Shown in pieces: positions 21,027 through 31,238 of a stretch of DNA of 64,000 nt (position 1 is its first letter; every line of letters begins with the position of its first letter). The position numbers were made by a program, and so were the translations under genes. The notes below the pieces were generated by a model that did not search any database, was not told the DNA's origin, and saw nothing but the letters and a program-made list of their open reading frames with translations. Origin of the DNA: Ahaetulla prasina (Eukaryota > Chordata > Lepidosauria > Squamata > Colubridae); assembly GCF_028640845.1 (NCBI RefSeq), contig NC_080543.1, positions 3,520,459 to 3,584,458 on the forward strand, read 5' to 3'.

Positions 21027-22766
21027 TTGTTACGTCTCCTCCCTCATTGCGTCGGCAGATTACAGGGACGTGCTGAGGAGTTTAGTGGTTATCTATACGA
21101 TAAAATCGTTCAGCTTCGGGATGGCCTGGATCAAAATTGGGTGGATCCAGGTGAGATGTCGGAGAGCTGTCTTGTTGAGACTGTTTGGGATGAGTTTGAC
21201 CCTGTGGCTCCCGAGGACATGGACAGGTTACTGGGGAGGTTGAATGCCACCACATGTTTACTGGACCTGTGCCCCTCCTGGTTGGTGCTGGCCACGCAGG
21301 AGGTGACACAAGGCTGGCTCCAGAGGATTACGAATGCTTCTTTGTTGGAGGGGGTCTTTCCTGCCGCCTTGAAAGAGGCGGTGGTGAGGCCTCTCCTGAA
21401 GAAGCCTTCCCTGGACCCAGCTGTATTAGGTAATTATCGTCCGGTCTCCAACCTTCGCTTTGTGGCGAAGATTGTAGAGAGTGTGGTGGCATGTCAATTA
21501 CCCCGGTACCTGGATGAAACTGTCTATCTAGACCCATTCCAGTTCGGCTTTCGGCCCGGATATAGCACTGAGACGGCTTTGGTCGCGTTGGTTGATGATC
21601 TCTGGAGGGCCAGGGATAGGGGTTATTCCTCTGCCTTGGTCCTATTAGACCTCTCAGTGGCTTTTGATACCATCGACCATGGTATCCTGCTGCACCGGTT
21701 GGAGAGTTTGGGAGTGGGAGGCACCATTTATTGGTGGTTCCCCTCCTATCTCTCTGATCGGTCGCAGACGGTGTTGACGGGAGGGCAGAGGTCGACCCCG
21801 AGGCGCCTCATGTGTGGGGTATCGCAGGGGTCGATTCTCTCGCCCCTCCTGTTCAACATCTATATGAAGCCGCTGGGTGAGATCATCAGTGGTTTCGGTG
21901 TGAGGTACCAACTGTACGCTGATGACACTCAGCTGTACTTTTCCACACCGGGCCACCCCAACGAAGCTATCGAAATGCTGTCCCGGTGTTTGGAAGCCGT
22001 ACGGGTCTGGATGGGGAGGAACAGGCTCAAGCTTAATCCCTCCAAGATGGAGTGGCTGTGGATGCCGGCACCTCGGTACAGTCAGCTGCAGCCGCGGCTG
22101 ACTGTTGGGGGCGAGTCACTGGCCCCAATGGAGAGGGTGAGCAATCTGGGTGTTCTCCTGGATGGACGGCTGTCTTTTGAAGACCATTTGACGGCCGTCT
22201 CCAGGAGAGCTTTTTACCAGGTTCGCCTGGTTCGCCAGTTGCGCCTCTTTCTAGACCGGGATGCCCTATGCACGGTCACTCATGCTCTCGTGACATCTCA
22301 TCTGGATTACTGCAATGCTCTCTACATGGGGCTCCCCTTGAAGAGCACCCGGAGGCTCCAGTTGATCCAGAATGCGGCTGCGCAGGTGATAGAGGGAGCC
22401 CCTCGTGGCTCCCATGTGACACCTCTCCTGCGCAGACTGCACTGGCTACCTGTGGCCTTTCGGGTGCGCTTCAAGGTTTTGGTAATTATCTTCAAAGCGC
22501 TCCATGGCATAGGGCCGGGTTACCTACGGGACCGTCTACTGCCACCGATTGCCTCCCACCGACCCCTGCGCTCTCACAGGGAGGGACTCCTCAGGGTGCC
22601 GTCAGCCAGGCAGTGCCGACTGGCGACACCCAGGGGAAGGGCCTTCTCTGTGGGGGCTCCCACCCTTTGGAACGAACTTCCCCCAGGACTTCGCCAACTT
22701 CCTGACCTTCGAACCTTTCGCCGCGAGCTTAAGACACATCTATTTATTTGCGCAGGACTGGATTAG
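21027..22766 (+). CDS. L2-type LINE no. 2 reverse transcriptase
   Basis: 579 open codons, the longest credible ORF in the window. It is the reverse transcriptase part of a non-LTR ORF2 that copies LINE RNA at nicked DNA. Visible motifs: NYRPVSNLRF (about residue 136), FGFRPGYSTETAL, LLDLSVAFDTIDHG (motif A, about 212; the family norm is SAAF), GVSQGSILSPLLF (about 265), QLYADDTQLYF (catalytic Y-A-D-D, about 296), HLDYCNALYMGLP (about 425) and a C-terminal ELKTHLFICAGLD. Motif set and C-terminus fit the L2/CR1 group. It is cut from its endonuclease by a frameshift near 20980 and is part of a mosaic LINE, so activity is unlikely. Start is arbitrary. Confidence 0.9.
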   Translation: MLRLLPHCVGRLQGRAEEFSGYLYDKIVQLRDGLDQNWVDPGEMSESCLVETVWDEFDPVAPEDMDRLLGRLNATTCLLDLCPSWLVLATQEVTQGWLQRITNASLLEGVFPAALKEAVVRPLLKKPSLDPAVLGNYRPVSNLRFVAKIVESVVACQLPRYLDETVYLDPFQFGFRPGYSTETALVALVDDLWRARDRGYSSALVLLDLSVAFDTIDHGILLHRLESLGVGGTIYWWFPSYLSDRSQTVLTGGQRSTPRRLMCGVSQGSILSPLLFNIYMKPLGEIISGFGVRYQLYADDTQLYFSTPGHPNEAIEMLSRCLEAVRVWMGRNRLKLNPSKMEWLWMPAPRYSQLQPRLTVGGESLAPMERVSNLGVLLDGRLSFEDHLTAVSRRAFYQVRLVRQLRLFLDRDALCTVTHALVTSHLDYCNALYMGLPLKSTRRLQLIQNAAAQVIEGAPRGSHVTPLLRRLHWLPVAFRVRFKVLVIIFKALHGIGPGYLRDRLLPPIASHRPLRSHREGLLRVPSARQCRLATPRGRAFSVGAPTLWNELPPGLRQLPDLRTFRRELKTHLFICAGLD

Positions 22767-22947
22767 AAATTTAAATTTTAAATTTGGTTTTAACGGGGTT
22801 TTATTATTTTTATTGCAATTTTTTTAATATTCGGCCTTATTCAATAAGTTTTTTAATTGGTGTTTTATTTTGTATTTATATGTATTTTTTTATTAGGCTG
22901 TAAACCGCCCTGAGTCCTTCGGGAGATAGGGCGGTATAAAAATGCGA

Positions 22948-22999
<52 letters not shown>

Positions 23000-23153
23000 A
23001 TTGTCATAAATATGAGTCAGCTGCCGACTGACTGGATTTTGATCATGACCCTGGGATGTTGCAGCGGTCATTAAGTGTGATAAGTCGCTTTTTTTCAATG
23101 CTATTGTAATTTTGAATGGTCACTAAATGAAGTCTTGTAAGTCGAAGACTACC

Positions 23154-23320
23154 TGGACTGTCTTTTTTATGTTTACAATTCCTGTGAGTTCTTCTTTTCT
23201 TCCAAAGGAGAGGGATTTTGGAGGATTTCTAATTTCCCTTCTGCCATTTCTAAAATTGTGTAGCTATTTACAAATTTATTAAAGGGGCAATCCAGGAATT
23301 AAAACGGTACCACCCCAAAA
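23154..23320. other. Unassigned DNA
   Basis: No family recognised between the DNA transposon end and the tandem SINE. Confidence 0.35.
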
Positions 23321-23324
23321 TTAT

Positions 23325-24395
23325 TCATTTATTTATATCCTGCCTTTATTATTTTTCTAATTGATGTAAGGCAACAAACATACCCAATAGTCCTTCCTCG
23401 TCCTATTTTCCCCACAACAACAATCCTGTGAGGTGGGTTGGGCTGAGTGAGGGTGATTGGCCCAAAGTCAGCCAACCAGCTTTCTTGCTTAAGGCGGGAC
23501 TAGAACTCACCGTCTCCTGGTGATTGGCCCAAAGTCACCCAACTGTGTTTCATACCTAAGGCGGGACTAGAACTCCCAGGCTCCTGGTGATTGGCCCAAA
23601 GTCAACCAGGCAGCTTTCATGGCTAAGGCAGGACTAGAACTCACCATCTCCTGGTGATTGGTCCGAAGTCACCCAGCTGCTTTCATGCTTAATATGAGAC
23701 TAGAACTCACTGTCTCCTGGAGATTGGCCCAAAGTCACCCAGCTGGATTTCATGCCTAAAGTGGATCTAGAACTCACCATCTCCTGGTGATTGGCCCGAA
23801 GTCACCCAGCTGCTTTCATGCTTAATATGAGACTAGAACTCACTGTCTCCTGGTGATTGGCCCAAAGTCACCTAGCTGGATTTCATGCCTAAAGTGGATC
23901 TAGAACTCACCATCTCCTGGTGATTGGCCCGAAGTCACCCAGCTGCTTTCATGCTTAATATGAGACTAGAACTCACTGTCTCCTGGTGATTGGCCCAAAG
24001 TCACCTAGCTGGATTTCATGCCTAAAGTGGATCTAGAACTCACCATCTCCTGGTGATTGGCCCGAAGTCACCCAGCTGCTTTCATGCTTAATATGAGACT
24101 AGAACTCACTGTCTCCTGGTGATTGGCCCAAAGTCACCCAGCTGCTTTCATGCCTAATATGGGTCTAGAACTCACCGTCTCCTGGTGATTGGCCCAAAGT
24201 CACCTAGCTGGATTTCATGCCTAAAGTGGATCTAGAACTCACCATCTCCTGGTGATTGGCCCGAAGTCACCCAGTCGGCTTTCATGCCTAAGGCGGGACT
24301 AGAACTCACAGTCTCCTGGCGATTGGCCCAATATCACCCAGTGGCTTTCATCCCTAAGGCCGGACTAGAACTCACCCTCTCCTGGACACATGAAT
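23325..24395 (-). mobile_element. tRNA-derived SINE with expanded B-box tandem array, copy 1
   Basis: SINE tail in reverse at 23325-23450 (TATATCCTGCCTTTATT ... CACAACAACAATCCTGTGAGG) and then about 14 tandem copies of a roughly 67-bp unit to 24390. Each unit holds GGTGAGTTCTAGTCC in reverse (GGACTAGAACTCACC), which is the tRNA B-box of the SINE. From 23690 to 24200 two variants alternate (CATGCTTAATATGAG / CATGCCTAAAGTGGA), a dimeric higher-order repeat. Confidence 0.8.
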
Positions 24396-24409
24396 TAAAA
24401 TATGGTTAC

Positions 24410-24808
24410 AGATAGACCTTGAGTTATAACAGTTCTTTTAGTGACAGTTCGAAGTCACAACGGCGTTGAAAAAAGTGACTTACGACCATTTTTCACCCTT
24501 ACGAGCGTTGCAGCCTTCCCTGTGGTCACATGATCAAAATTCAGACGCTTGGCAACCGGTTCATACTTATGACCATTGCTCCATCCTGGCATCGTGTGAT
24601 CCCCTTTTGCGAGCTTCTGTCGAGCAAAATCAATGGGGAAGCCAGGTTTGCTTAACAAACCCTGTTGCCAACTTACCGTCTGCAGGGATTCACTTAACAA
24701 ACGTGGCAAGAAACGTGGTAGAATGGGGCCGAAGTCACTTCCCAGATGTCTCACTTAACGATGGAAATTTAGGGCTCAAGATTCGGTCGTACGTTGAGGA
24801 CCCCCTGC
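24410..24808 (-). mobile_element. CAGGTAGTCC-type DNA transposon
   Basis: Complete reverse copy: CAGATAGACCTTGAGTTATA at the left, ATTCGGTCGTACGTTGAGGA at the right, body in the standard order. Confidence 0.8.
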
Positions 24809-24849
24809 GTTTAATTAAAGGCGGAAGGTGGCGGATGTGGAAGAGAAGT

Positions 24850-25620
24850 TTTATTTATTTATTTATTTATTTTGTCATACAGTATATATAAGCATAAGCA
24901 TGAGATAACTATACAATATATAAGCATATATATAAGTATAAGTATGTAATAACTATATTAATTGGATATAATGAAAGGAAACAATAGGACAGGAACGGTA
25001 GGCACGCTGGTGCTCTTATGCACGCCCCTTATAGACCTCTTAGGAATGGAGTGAGGTCAATAGTAGACAGTTTTTGGTTAAAGCTTTGGGGATTTTGGGA
25101 AGAGACCACAGAGTCAGGTAGTGTGTTCCAAGCATTAACAACTCTGTTACAGAAGTCATATTTTCTGCAATCAAGATTGAAGCGGTTAACATTAAGTTTA
25201 AATCTATTGTGTGCTCGTGTATTGTTGCGATTGAAGCTGAAGTAGTCTTTAACAGGAAGGACATTGCAATAGATGATTCTATGAGTTAAACTCAGGTCAT
25301 GTCGGAGTCGGCGGAGTTCTAAGTTTTCTAAACCCAGGATTTCAAGTCTGGTGGCATGAGGTATTTTGTTATATTCGGAGGAGTGGAGAACTCTTAACAC
25401 GTTCAATTGTATTGATGTCAGAGATGTGGTGAGGGTTCCAAACAGTCGAGCTGTATTCAAGAATTGGTCTAGCAAATGTTTTATATGCTCTGGTTAGTAG
25501 TGTAGTGTTTCTGGAGAAGAAACGACGTAAGATTAAGTTTACAATTCTTAGAGCCTTTTTTGCGATATAATTACAGTGGGCTTTGGTACTTAGATCATTT
25601 GATATGAAAATTTGATATGA
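24850..25620 (-). mobile_element. Two-ORF CR1-like LINE (type C) 3' end
   Basis: (TTTA)n tail and TTTTGTCATACAG at 24850, then antisense coding of the C-terminus (LRHDLSLTHRIIYCN, NAWNTLPDSVVSS, LSTIDLTPFLRGL) from 25475 to 25029 and more upstream coding in a second frame (GCGATATAATTACAG ...) to about 25600. Same family as 37982-43090. GATATGAAAATTT is tripled at its 5' truncation point (25600-25635). Confidence 0.85.
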
Positions 25621-25639
25621 AAATTTGATATGAAAAAAA

Positions 25640-26036
25640 GAAAAGTTCTTTCTTAACCAGCGTAAGAAAAATACAGCGTACAATTTCTGGGCTGCTGATA
25701 CCAACATTTTGACCAGATGAAAGCCATGCATTTTGCATGAGGCATCCTTTGAAGACGAATTAGCGCCGTTGCATCTCATCCAAGAGAAGATTACGGCGCC
25801 CATTAAGCAGCTGGGATACTTCAGAAATGCTGGCTTGCTTTCTCCAACGATTCGGCATCCTCCTTTCCATTTTTTTTTTTTAAAAAAAACCATAATTGTA
25901 AATCCATATTGTCAACCCCTAAACCGTTTCACACTGACAGCTCGGTTGCAAACCGTTGCCGTGTCTCATTAAAAGGAAAAAAAAAAAGAATGGAATTTAA
26001 CAAGAGACTGGACAGCCGTTTGTCTGGAACGGTATA
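25640..26036. other. Unassigned unique-looking DNA
   Basis: No repeat family recognised; poly(T)/(A) runs near 25870 and 25975. Confidence 0.4.
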
Positions 26037-26037
26037 G

Positions 26038-26820
26038 GCAGGAGTGGGATTCAGCCGGTTCGTAGCAGTTCGGGCGAACCGGTAGTTGTGACCTGCGGGT
26101 GGGCTGCCCACTCGCCCCGGTGCTATGTCGTCCCATTTAGCTGCGTTTTTTTAAAGCTGCATGTATGTGTGCAAGCCTGCGCAGAAGGCCGCATGTGTTG
26201 TGTCGCCTCCTCCGCTGACGGCCGGGTCAGGGAAATCTGAATCAGGCATGCCTCTGCAGCTCTGCCAAAGTCCTGTCAGAGTTCTCAAGGCAGGCAGGAG
26301 ACCAGGAAGTGACTTCAGCAATCCAAGGTAGACTTTGCCTGACTCTGAGAATGCCAGAAAGCAGATCCTTTATATAGGCCATGGGGTGTGGCTCCATGAC
26401 TCAGCACTTATCCAGGCCTGCCCCTCCCTTCCTTTTGCTGACGTCGCCTCTCCATTCTCCGGAAGCGAGGATCTCTCCAGGCTCCAGCTGTTGGTAATTC
26501 ACATTCCTCAGGTAATTCACATGCTGTGGGGGAGGGGGAGGGGTCTAGTTGCTCCGTTTGCCTGGGCATGGAGCCAGGGCTGGGGGCTGGAGGCACGTCA
26601 GGCCCTTCGTCTTGTTTGGCCTGTCTGGGCATGGTGCCAGGGCTGGGGCCTGGAGGCATGCCAGGACATTCTTCAGCGTTCGGCAGGAGATAAGAGGGAC
26701 CCGGCTTTGGGGAAAGCGAGCGAGACACAACAGCATGCATGCGCAGAAGGTCAACGCGCACACTCACATTTTCGGCGCTGGAGCGAATCGGTTGTTAAAT
26801 TATGTGAACCTTCTGGGTAT
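26038..26820. mobile_element. hAT-like MITE (GAACCGGTAG type) split by a solo LTR
   Basis: Left part 26038-26195 (AGTGGGATTCAGCCGGTTCG, GGGCGAACCGGTAGTTGTGACC) and right part 26738-26818 (GCGCAGAAGG ... GGAGCGAATCGGTTG). GCATG is repeated at the LTR borders. Confidence 0.6.
26196..26732 (-). mobile_element. Solo LTR, family A, copy 2
   Basis: TGTTGTGTC ... GACACAACA edges with a perfect 5-bp duplication GCATG at 26191-26195 and 26733-26737. Minus-strand TATATAA at 26376-26370 and a 119-codon open frame upstream of it, ending in the same DPRFRRMERRRQQK block as copies 1 and 3. Confidence 0.85.
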
Positions 26821-26827
26821 AGGGCTA

Positions 26828-27200
26828 TGATGGCCAACCTATAGCATGTGTGCCACAGGTGGCACACAGAGCTCTCTCTACGGGCACGCCAGCCGTCATC
26901 CCAGCCCAGCTCCACCGCGCATGTGTTCATGCCTCCCACTGGCCAGCTGGTCTTCGGGTCACTGCTGCGCGTGCACGGGGGCGCATGGGGGGGATGCAAA
27001 CGCACATGTGCAGGGGGCGGGATGCATATACAAGGGTTGCATGTTGGTGCAGGAGGTTTTTCAGGTGCAAAACGGGATGCGTGCCCCATTTTGGGTCTGG
27101 AAAGCCTCCTGCACCAACCTGGAAGCCAAAACAGGGCGCGGGGGGGTGCATTTGTGGGGGGACGTGCGCACATGGTCTCGCTTAGCCACAGAAAGTGTGG
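26828..27200 (+). mobile_element. hAT-like element fragment (ATGGCCAACCTATAGCA type)
   Basis: Starts GCTATGATGGCCAACCTATA with GTGTGCCACAGGTGGCACAC palindrome, then GC-rich body with repeated GTGCAGGAGG(T) phrases. The right end is missing; followed by a DNA-transposon scrap (CCACAGAAAGTGTGGGCTCC) and an AAT run. Confidence 0.5.
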
Positions 27201-27224
27201 GCTCCATTGCGGTCTTAAGTCGAG

Positions 27225-27292
<68 letters not shown>
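27225..27292 (+). repeat. (AAT)n microsatellite
   Basis: About 22 uninterrupted AAT units; poly-Ile/Asn frames across it are artefacts. Confidence 0.98.
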
Positions 27293-27299
27293 CTGCCAA

Positions 27300-27935
27300 A
27301 CCTAGTCTAAACATCTGGCTGACTGTGCATAATACCATATCAATTTTAACGCCATCATATAAGAACATCTTCCTATCCCTGGGAAGGAATTGATAAGGGA
27401 GTATAAAAACGCCAAATCCCATCTAGCTGACTGGTCTGACAAACTACAATGATGACAATGATGACTTGATAGGCAGACAAAAATGCCAAATCCGGTCGGA
27501 ACATCTGGATAACTGTGACGAACTGTCCTAGAAGCCAGAATTGAGAAGACAGCAACAGACAGCAAGGGCAGTCCTTGCAAAAAGAAAAAAGAAAAAGGCT
27601 GAAGAAACGGTGGATTATCCGATAAACTGTAAGATCGCCGAGACTGATTACAAGCAGCGGCATAAGAAAGTAGCAACAATGGTGCATTGGAAGATCTGCA
27701 AGAACTATCACTTACTTGCCTGCAAGCAAGAGCTGGGCGGGGACGGACAGACGGACGGTAAAATAGAGAAAGTCATAGAAAAGGAAGAAGTTAAATTGCT
27801 CCGGGACTTTAGAACTCAAACAGACAGGCTCCCGCCACATAACATCCTGGGCTTAACTATTGTCGATAAGACAGATAAATGCCTGCACGGTGGGCGTGGC
27901 AGACCCTGGACAAGAGCCGAAGAGAAGAGAAATAA
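27300..27935 (+). pseudogene. R4/Dong-type LINE fragment, C-terminal region
   Basis: The frame from 27541 codes for RRQQQTARAVLAKRKKKKAE, then INCKIAETDYKQRHKKVATM, VHWKICKNYHL, and EEVKLLRDFRTQTDRLPPHN followed by LTIVDK. The VHWxxCxxYxL and LLxDFxxQTDxxLPHxRPDxxIVDK order is that of R4/Dong LINEs, which use a restriction-enzyme-like endonuclease near the C-terminus. The usual Arg-Pro-Asp of the nuclease is Ile-Leu-Gly here, so the catalytic site is lost. Upstream (27300-27540) is similar debris out of frame. The rest of the element is missing; CR1 follows directly. Confidence 0.6.
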
Positions 27936-28505
27936 CAGCATAACAGAGTTGAAAGACACCTTGGAGGTCATCTAGTCCAACCCACCCCTGCCCAAGCAGG
28001 AGACCCTACACCATGCCAGTGAAATGGGTATCCAACATTTTCTTAAAAACTTGGAGCATTCATAACTTCTGGAGGCAAGTTGTTCCACTGGTTAATTGTT
28101 CTAACTGTCTGGAAATTTCTCCTTAGTTCTAAGCTGCTTCTCTCCTTGATTAGTTTCTATCCGTTGCTTCTTGTTCTACCCTCAAGTGAAGAGAAGAGAA
28201 GAGTTGGAGAATATTTATTTATTTTATTTTATTTTATTCGATTTTTATACCGCCCTTCTCCCGAAGGACTCTTGATTCCCTCTTCTTTGTGGCAGCCCCT
28301 GAGATATTGGAAGACTTCTATCGTGTCTCCCCTAGTCCTTCTTTTCATTAAATTAGACATACCGAGTTCCTGCAACCGTTCTTCATATGTTTTAGCCTCC
28401 AGTCCCCTAATCATCTTTATTGCTCTTCTCTGCACCCTTTCTAGAATCTCAACGTCTTTTTTCATATAGTGGCGACCAAAGCTGGATGCCATATCCCAAG
28501 GGTGC
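27936..28505 (-). mobile_element. CR1 LINE 3' part with a nested L2 tail
   Basis: AACAGAGTTGAAAGACACCTT at 27940 through the antisense of MIRGLEAKTYEERLQELGM near 28400 to 28505. Bases 28209-28270 are only an L2 (TTTA)n tail plus hairpin start (ACCGCCCTTCTCCCGAAGGA), inserted in or recombined into the CR1. Confidence 0.8.
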
Positions 28506-28544
28506 AACCCACACCCACTTACTGTGAGTACTGGTTCGCAACGG

Positions 28545-28670
28545 GAGCGTTAACAACCGCAGTGAATCGCTTCACAAATGTGGCCCATTTCACTTAGCCC
28601 ATTTCTCATTGAAGCAACATAAATCTTGCTCCGCTGTGGCCGTAAATGGACGGCTATCTACGGATTGCAG
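28545..28670 (-). mobile_element. CAGGTAGTCC-type DNA transposon remnant
   Basis: GTTAACAACCGCAGTGAATCG and CTGTGGCCGTAAATGGACGG match the element in order but with losses. Confidence 0.45.
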
Positions 28671-29154
28671 GACCGATGGTGTACGTCGCTCCGTTTGGAA
28701 GGCTTCATTTTATTGAAGTCTGCATTTAAAGTTAACTTTGGGTGTTAAAACATTGCAAGCGAGCAAACTAATAGAAAAGGCGTAGGCTCCCTTTCCATCG
28801 TCTGTCAACCAGGCCTAACGATGCAATTTTTCAATGCTGCTCTTTTCGGTCTCGGCAGACTAGTTAAATATTTTGTGGATTTATTGACGAGCCAGAATTT
28901 AACACAGCTTTTTTTTTTTAAAAAAAGCCTCATTTTGCTGCTTTTAAGCATGCAGGCGGAATAGCAGCTGTTTCTGCAACCTGGCGTGGGAGTCCCATGG
29001 ATGAAACTCCAAATAAATGTATTTTCAATTAACAAAATTAATGAATTTCTCGGAGGGTGTTCTGTTGGAAACCAGCTGGGAGAGGCTGAGCTGTAGCTAT
29101 ATAAAAACACACAGAAAGGAAGGCTGTGCGGGACTGCAGAAGAGGAAATCAGAA
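28671..29154. other. Unassigned DNA
   Basis: No repeat or coding signal recognised; poly(T)/(A) at 28910-28926. Confidence 0.4.
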
Positions 29155-29155
29155 T

Positions 29156-29262
29156 AACGGAATAACAGAGTGGGAAGGGACCTTGGAGGTCTTCTAGTCC
29201 AACCCCCTGCTCAAGCAGGAGATCCTCTACCATTCTGGACAAACGGCTGTGTAACCTAGTTT
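29156..29262 (-). mobile_element. CR1 3' terminal fragment
   Basis: AACAGAGTGGGAAGGGACCTT through GGACAAACGGCTGTGTAACC, then directly the AATAG array. Confidence 0.8.
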
Positions 29263-29980
29263 AGAATAGAATAGAATAGAATAGAATAGAATAGAATAGA
29301 ATAGAATAGAATAGAATAGAATTTTTTATTGGCCAAGTGTGATTGGACACACAAGGAATTTGTCTTGGTGCATATGCTCTCAGTGTACATAAAAAAAGAT
29401 ACGTTCAGAATAGAATAGAATAGAATAGAATTAATGGAACGGAATGGAATGGAATGGAATAGAATAGAATAGAATAGAATAGAATAGAATAGAATAGAAT
29501 TGAATTGAATTGAATTGAATTGAATTAATGGAATGGAATGGAATGGAATGGAATGGAATGGAATGGAATAGAATAGAATAGAATAGAATAGAATTAATGG
29601 AATGGAATAGAATAGAATAGAATAGAATAGAATAGAATAGAATGGAATGGAATGGAATGGAATGGAATAGAATAGAATAGAATAGAATAGAATAGAATAG
29701 AATTGAATTGAATTGAATTAATGGAATGGAATGGAATGGAATAGAATAGAATAGAATAGAATAGAATAGAATAGAATGGAATGGAATGGAATGGAATGGA
29801 ATGGAATGGAATGGAATAGAATAGAATAGAATAGAATAGAATAGAATAGAATTGAATTGAATTGAATTAATGGAATGGAATGGAATGGAATAGAATAGAA
29901 TAGAATAGAATAGAATAGAATAGAATAGAATAGAATAGAATAGAATAGAATAGAATGGAATGGAATGGAATGGAATGGAA
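29263..29980 (+). repeat. GAATA/GAATG/GAATT pentanucleotide array
   Basis: About 720 bp of pentamers in ordered blocks: GAATA runs, then GAATT, then TTAATGGAATGG, then GAATA again, at least four times. An antisense L3 tail fragment (29318-29408) splits it. The 216-codon Ser/Ile/Phe/Tyr frame on the minus strand is an artefact of the 5-bp period. Confidence 0.97.
29318..29408 (-). mobile_element. L3/CR1-type 3' terminal fragment in the array
   Basis: TTTTTTATTGGCCAAGTGTG to AAAAAGATACGTTCAG, the last 90 bases of the L3 family with its AATAG tail on the left. Confidence 0.85.
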
Positions 29981-30140
29981 TTTTTATTGGCCAAGTGTGA
30001 TTGGACACACAAGGAATTTGTCTTGGTGCAGATGCTCTCGGTGTACATAAAAGAAAAGATACGTTCATCAAGGTACAACATTTACAACACAATTGATGGT
30101 CAATATATCAATATAAATCATAAGGATTGCCAGCAACATA
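29981..30140 (-). mobile_element. L3/CR1-type 3' end
   Basis: TTTTTATTGGCCAAGTGTGA to AAGGATTGCCAGCAACA; the AATAG/AATGG array is its 3' tail. Confidence 0.9.
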
Positions 30141-30144
30141 CTTT

Positions 30145-30532
30145 TAATGAAAAGTATGTCTAGTTTAATGAAAAGAAGGACTAGGGGGGTGACATGATAG
30201 CAGTTTTCCAGTATTTGAGGGGCTGCCCCTGAGAAGAGGGGGGTCAACTTATTTTCCAAAGCACCAGATGGCAAGACAAGAAGCAATGAACGGAAACTAA
30301 CCAAGGAGAGGAGCAACCTGGAATTAAGGAGAAACTTCCTGACAGTGAGAACAATTAATCGGCGGAACAGCCTGCCACCAGAAGTTGTAAATGCTCCAAC
30401 ACTGGAAATCTTTAAGAAAATGTTGGATAGCCATTTGTCTGAAATGGTGTAGGGTTTCCTGCCTGGGCAGGGGGTTGGACTAGACCTCCAAGGTCCCTTC
30501 CAACTCTGATATTATTATTATTATTATTAAGT
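30145..30532 (+). mobile_element. CR1 LINE 3' end
   Basis: Sense copy: GTCTAGTTTAATGAAAAGAA through the ORF2 C-terminus to CAAGGTCCCTTCCAACTCTG and an ATT run. Confidence 0.85.
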
Positions 30533-30935
30533 TTGAGTGCTCCAACACTGGAAGTTTTTAAGAAGAGGCTGGATAACCATTTGTCTGAAATGGTATAGTT
30601 TTTCTTGCCTGAGCATGGGGTTGAAGACCTTCAAGGTCCCTTCCAACTATGTTATTCTGTTATCTCTCCAGTGTTGGAGCATCCACAACTTCTGGAGGCG
30701 AGCAGTTCCGCTGGCTCAACAGTCAAGAAATTCCTCCTTAATTCCAGCTTGCTTCTCTCCTTGCTTAGTTTCCATCCGTTGCTTCTTGTCCTGCCTTCAG
30801 GGGCTTTGGAGAACAAGTGAACCCCCCCCCCCACTCTTCTTTGGGGCAGCCCCTCAAATATTGGAAGGCTGCCATCATATCAGCCCTTAGTCCTTCTTTT
30901 CATTAATCTAGACACACCCAATTCCTGCAACCCTT
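30533..30935. mobile_element. Two CR1 3' ends, tail to tail
   Basis: 30533-30662 is a sense copy (CCAACACTGGAAGTTTTTAAG to CCAACTATGTTATTCTG); 30665-30935 is antisense from the middle of the 3' UTR (CCAGTGTTGGAGCATCCACA to ATCTAGACACACCCAATTCC). A C10 run lies at 30823. Confidence 0.8.
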
Positions 30936-31084
30936 GTTCCCATCCGCGAGCTGCAGCAGAGGAATACCAAGCAGCCTCTGTATTTGTGTCAAGGTGTGTT
31001 GGTGGGTGATTTGTGTCCTTATTTGTAAGCACTGCGAGGTCAGACTGTGCCCTTTCCGAATATATGAATTAGCTGGTTGCTTTA
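30936..31084. other. Unassigned DNA
   Basis: Short unique-looking stretch between CR1 copies. Confidence 0.4.
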
Positions 31085-31238
31085 TAACATAACATAACAT
31101 CAGAGTTGGAAGGGACCTTGGAGGCCTTCTAGTCCAACCCCCTGCCCAGGCAGGAAACCCTACACCATCTCAGTCAGATGGTTATCCAACATTTTCTTAA
31201 AAATTTCCAGTGTTGGAGCATTCACAACTTCTGAAGGC
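31085..31238 (-). mobile_element. CR1 3' end abutting an L3 tail
   Basis: ACATCAGAGTTGGAAGGGACC to CACAACTTCTGAAGGCA, directly followed by the AATAG tail of an antisense L3. Confidence 0.85.

Larger units (their letters stand above)
17763..22999 (+). mobile_element. L2-type LINE no. 2, 5'-truncated, with nested insertions
   Basis: Same family as LINE no. 1. Pieces: 17763-17837, 18719-18925, 20219-22999. The joins match LINE no. 1 at GCTGAT|GTTGTGCAACG and GCGGTTGT|TATTAAGGAGAG. Tail hairpin at 22905-22934 and (AAAT)n to 22999. Flanking transposon bases TGTC / GTC may be a short target duplication. Confidence 0.85.
12908..23153 (+). mobile_element. CAGGTAGTCC-type DNA transposon split across 10 kb by two LINEs
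   Basis: Three pieces join into one roughly 400-bp element: 12908-13119 (GGGAGCCCTTGATTTACGG to AAAAGGGGATCA), 17739-17762 (ACGTGACCCCAGGACACTGTGAC) and 23001-23153 (GTCATAAATATGAGTCAG to GAAGACTACCTGG). The pieces are consecutive in the intact copies elsewhere in the window. Confidence 0.85.

Noticed and set aside
21027..22766. 579-codon ORF as a host gene
   Set aside because: It carries Y-A-D-D and other reverse transcriptase motifs and ends in a LINE tail hairpin with (AAAT)n.
18926..22999. Twin-priming inversion in the L2-type LINE
   Set aside because: The inverted part repeats coding and tail sequence also present in the sense part, so it must be a second copy; twin priming would split one copy without overlap.
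23325..24395. CRISPR-like array of regularly spaced repeats
   Set aside because: Units are contiguous with no unique spacers, belong to a SINE, and the host is a vertebrate.
26846..27393. ORFs with poly-Asn or poly-Ile
   Set aside because: Direct translation of the (AAT)n microsatellite.
29431..30092. 216- and 124-codon ORFs of (YSILF)n type
   Set aside because: Artefact of the 5-bp AATAG repeat, which lacks stops on one strand in several frames; likewise 32203-32588 and 33445-33744.
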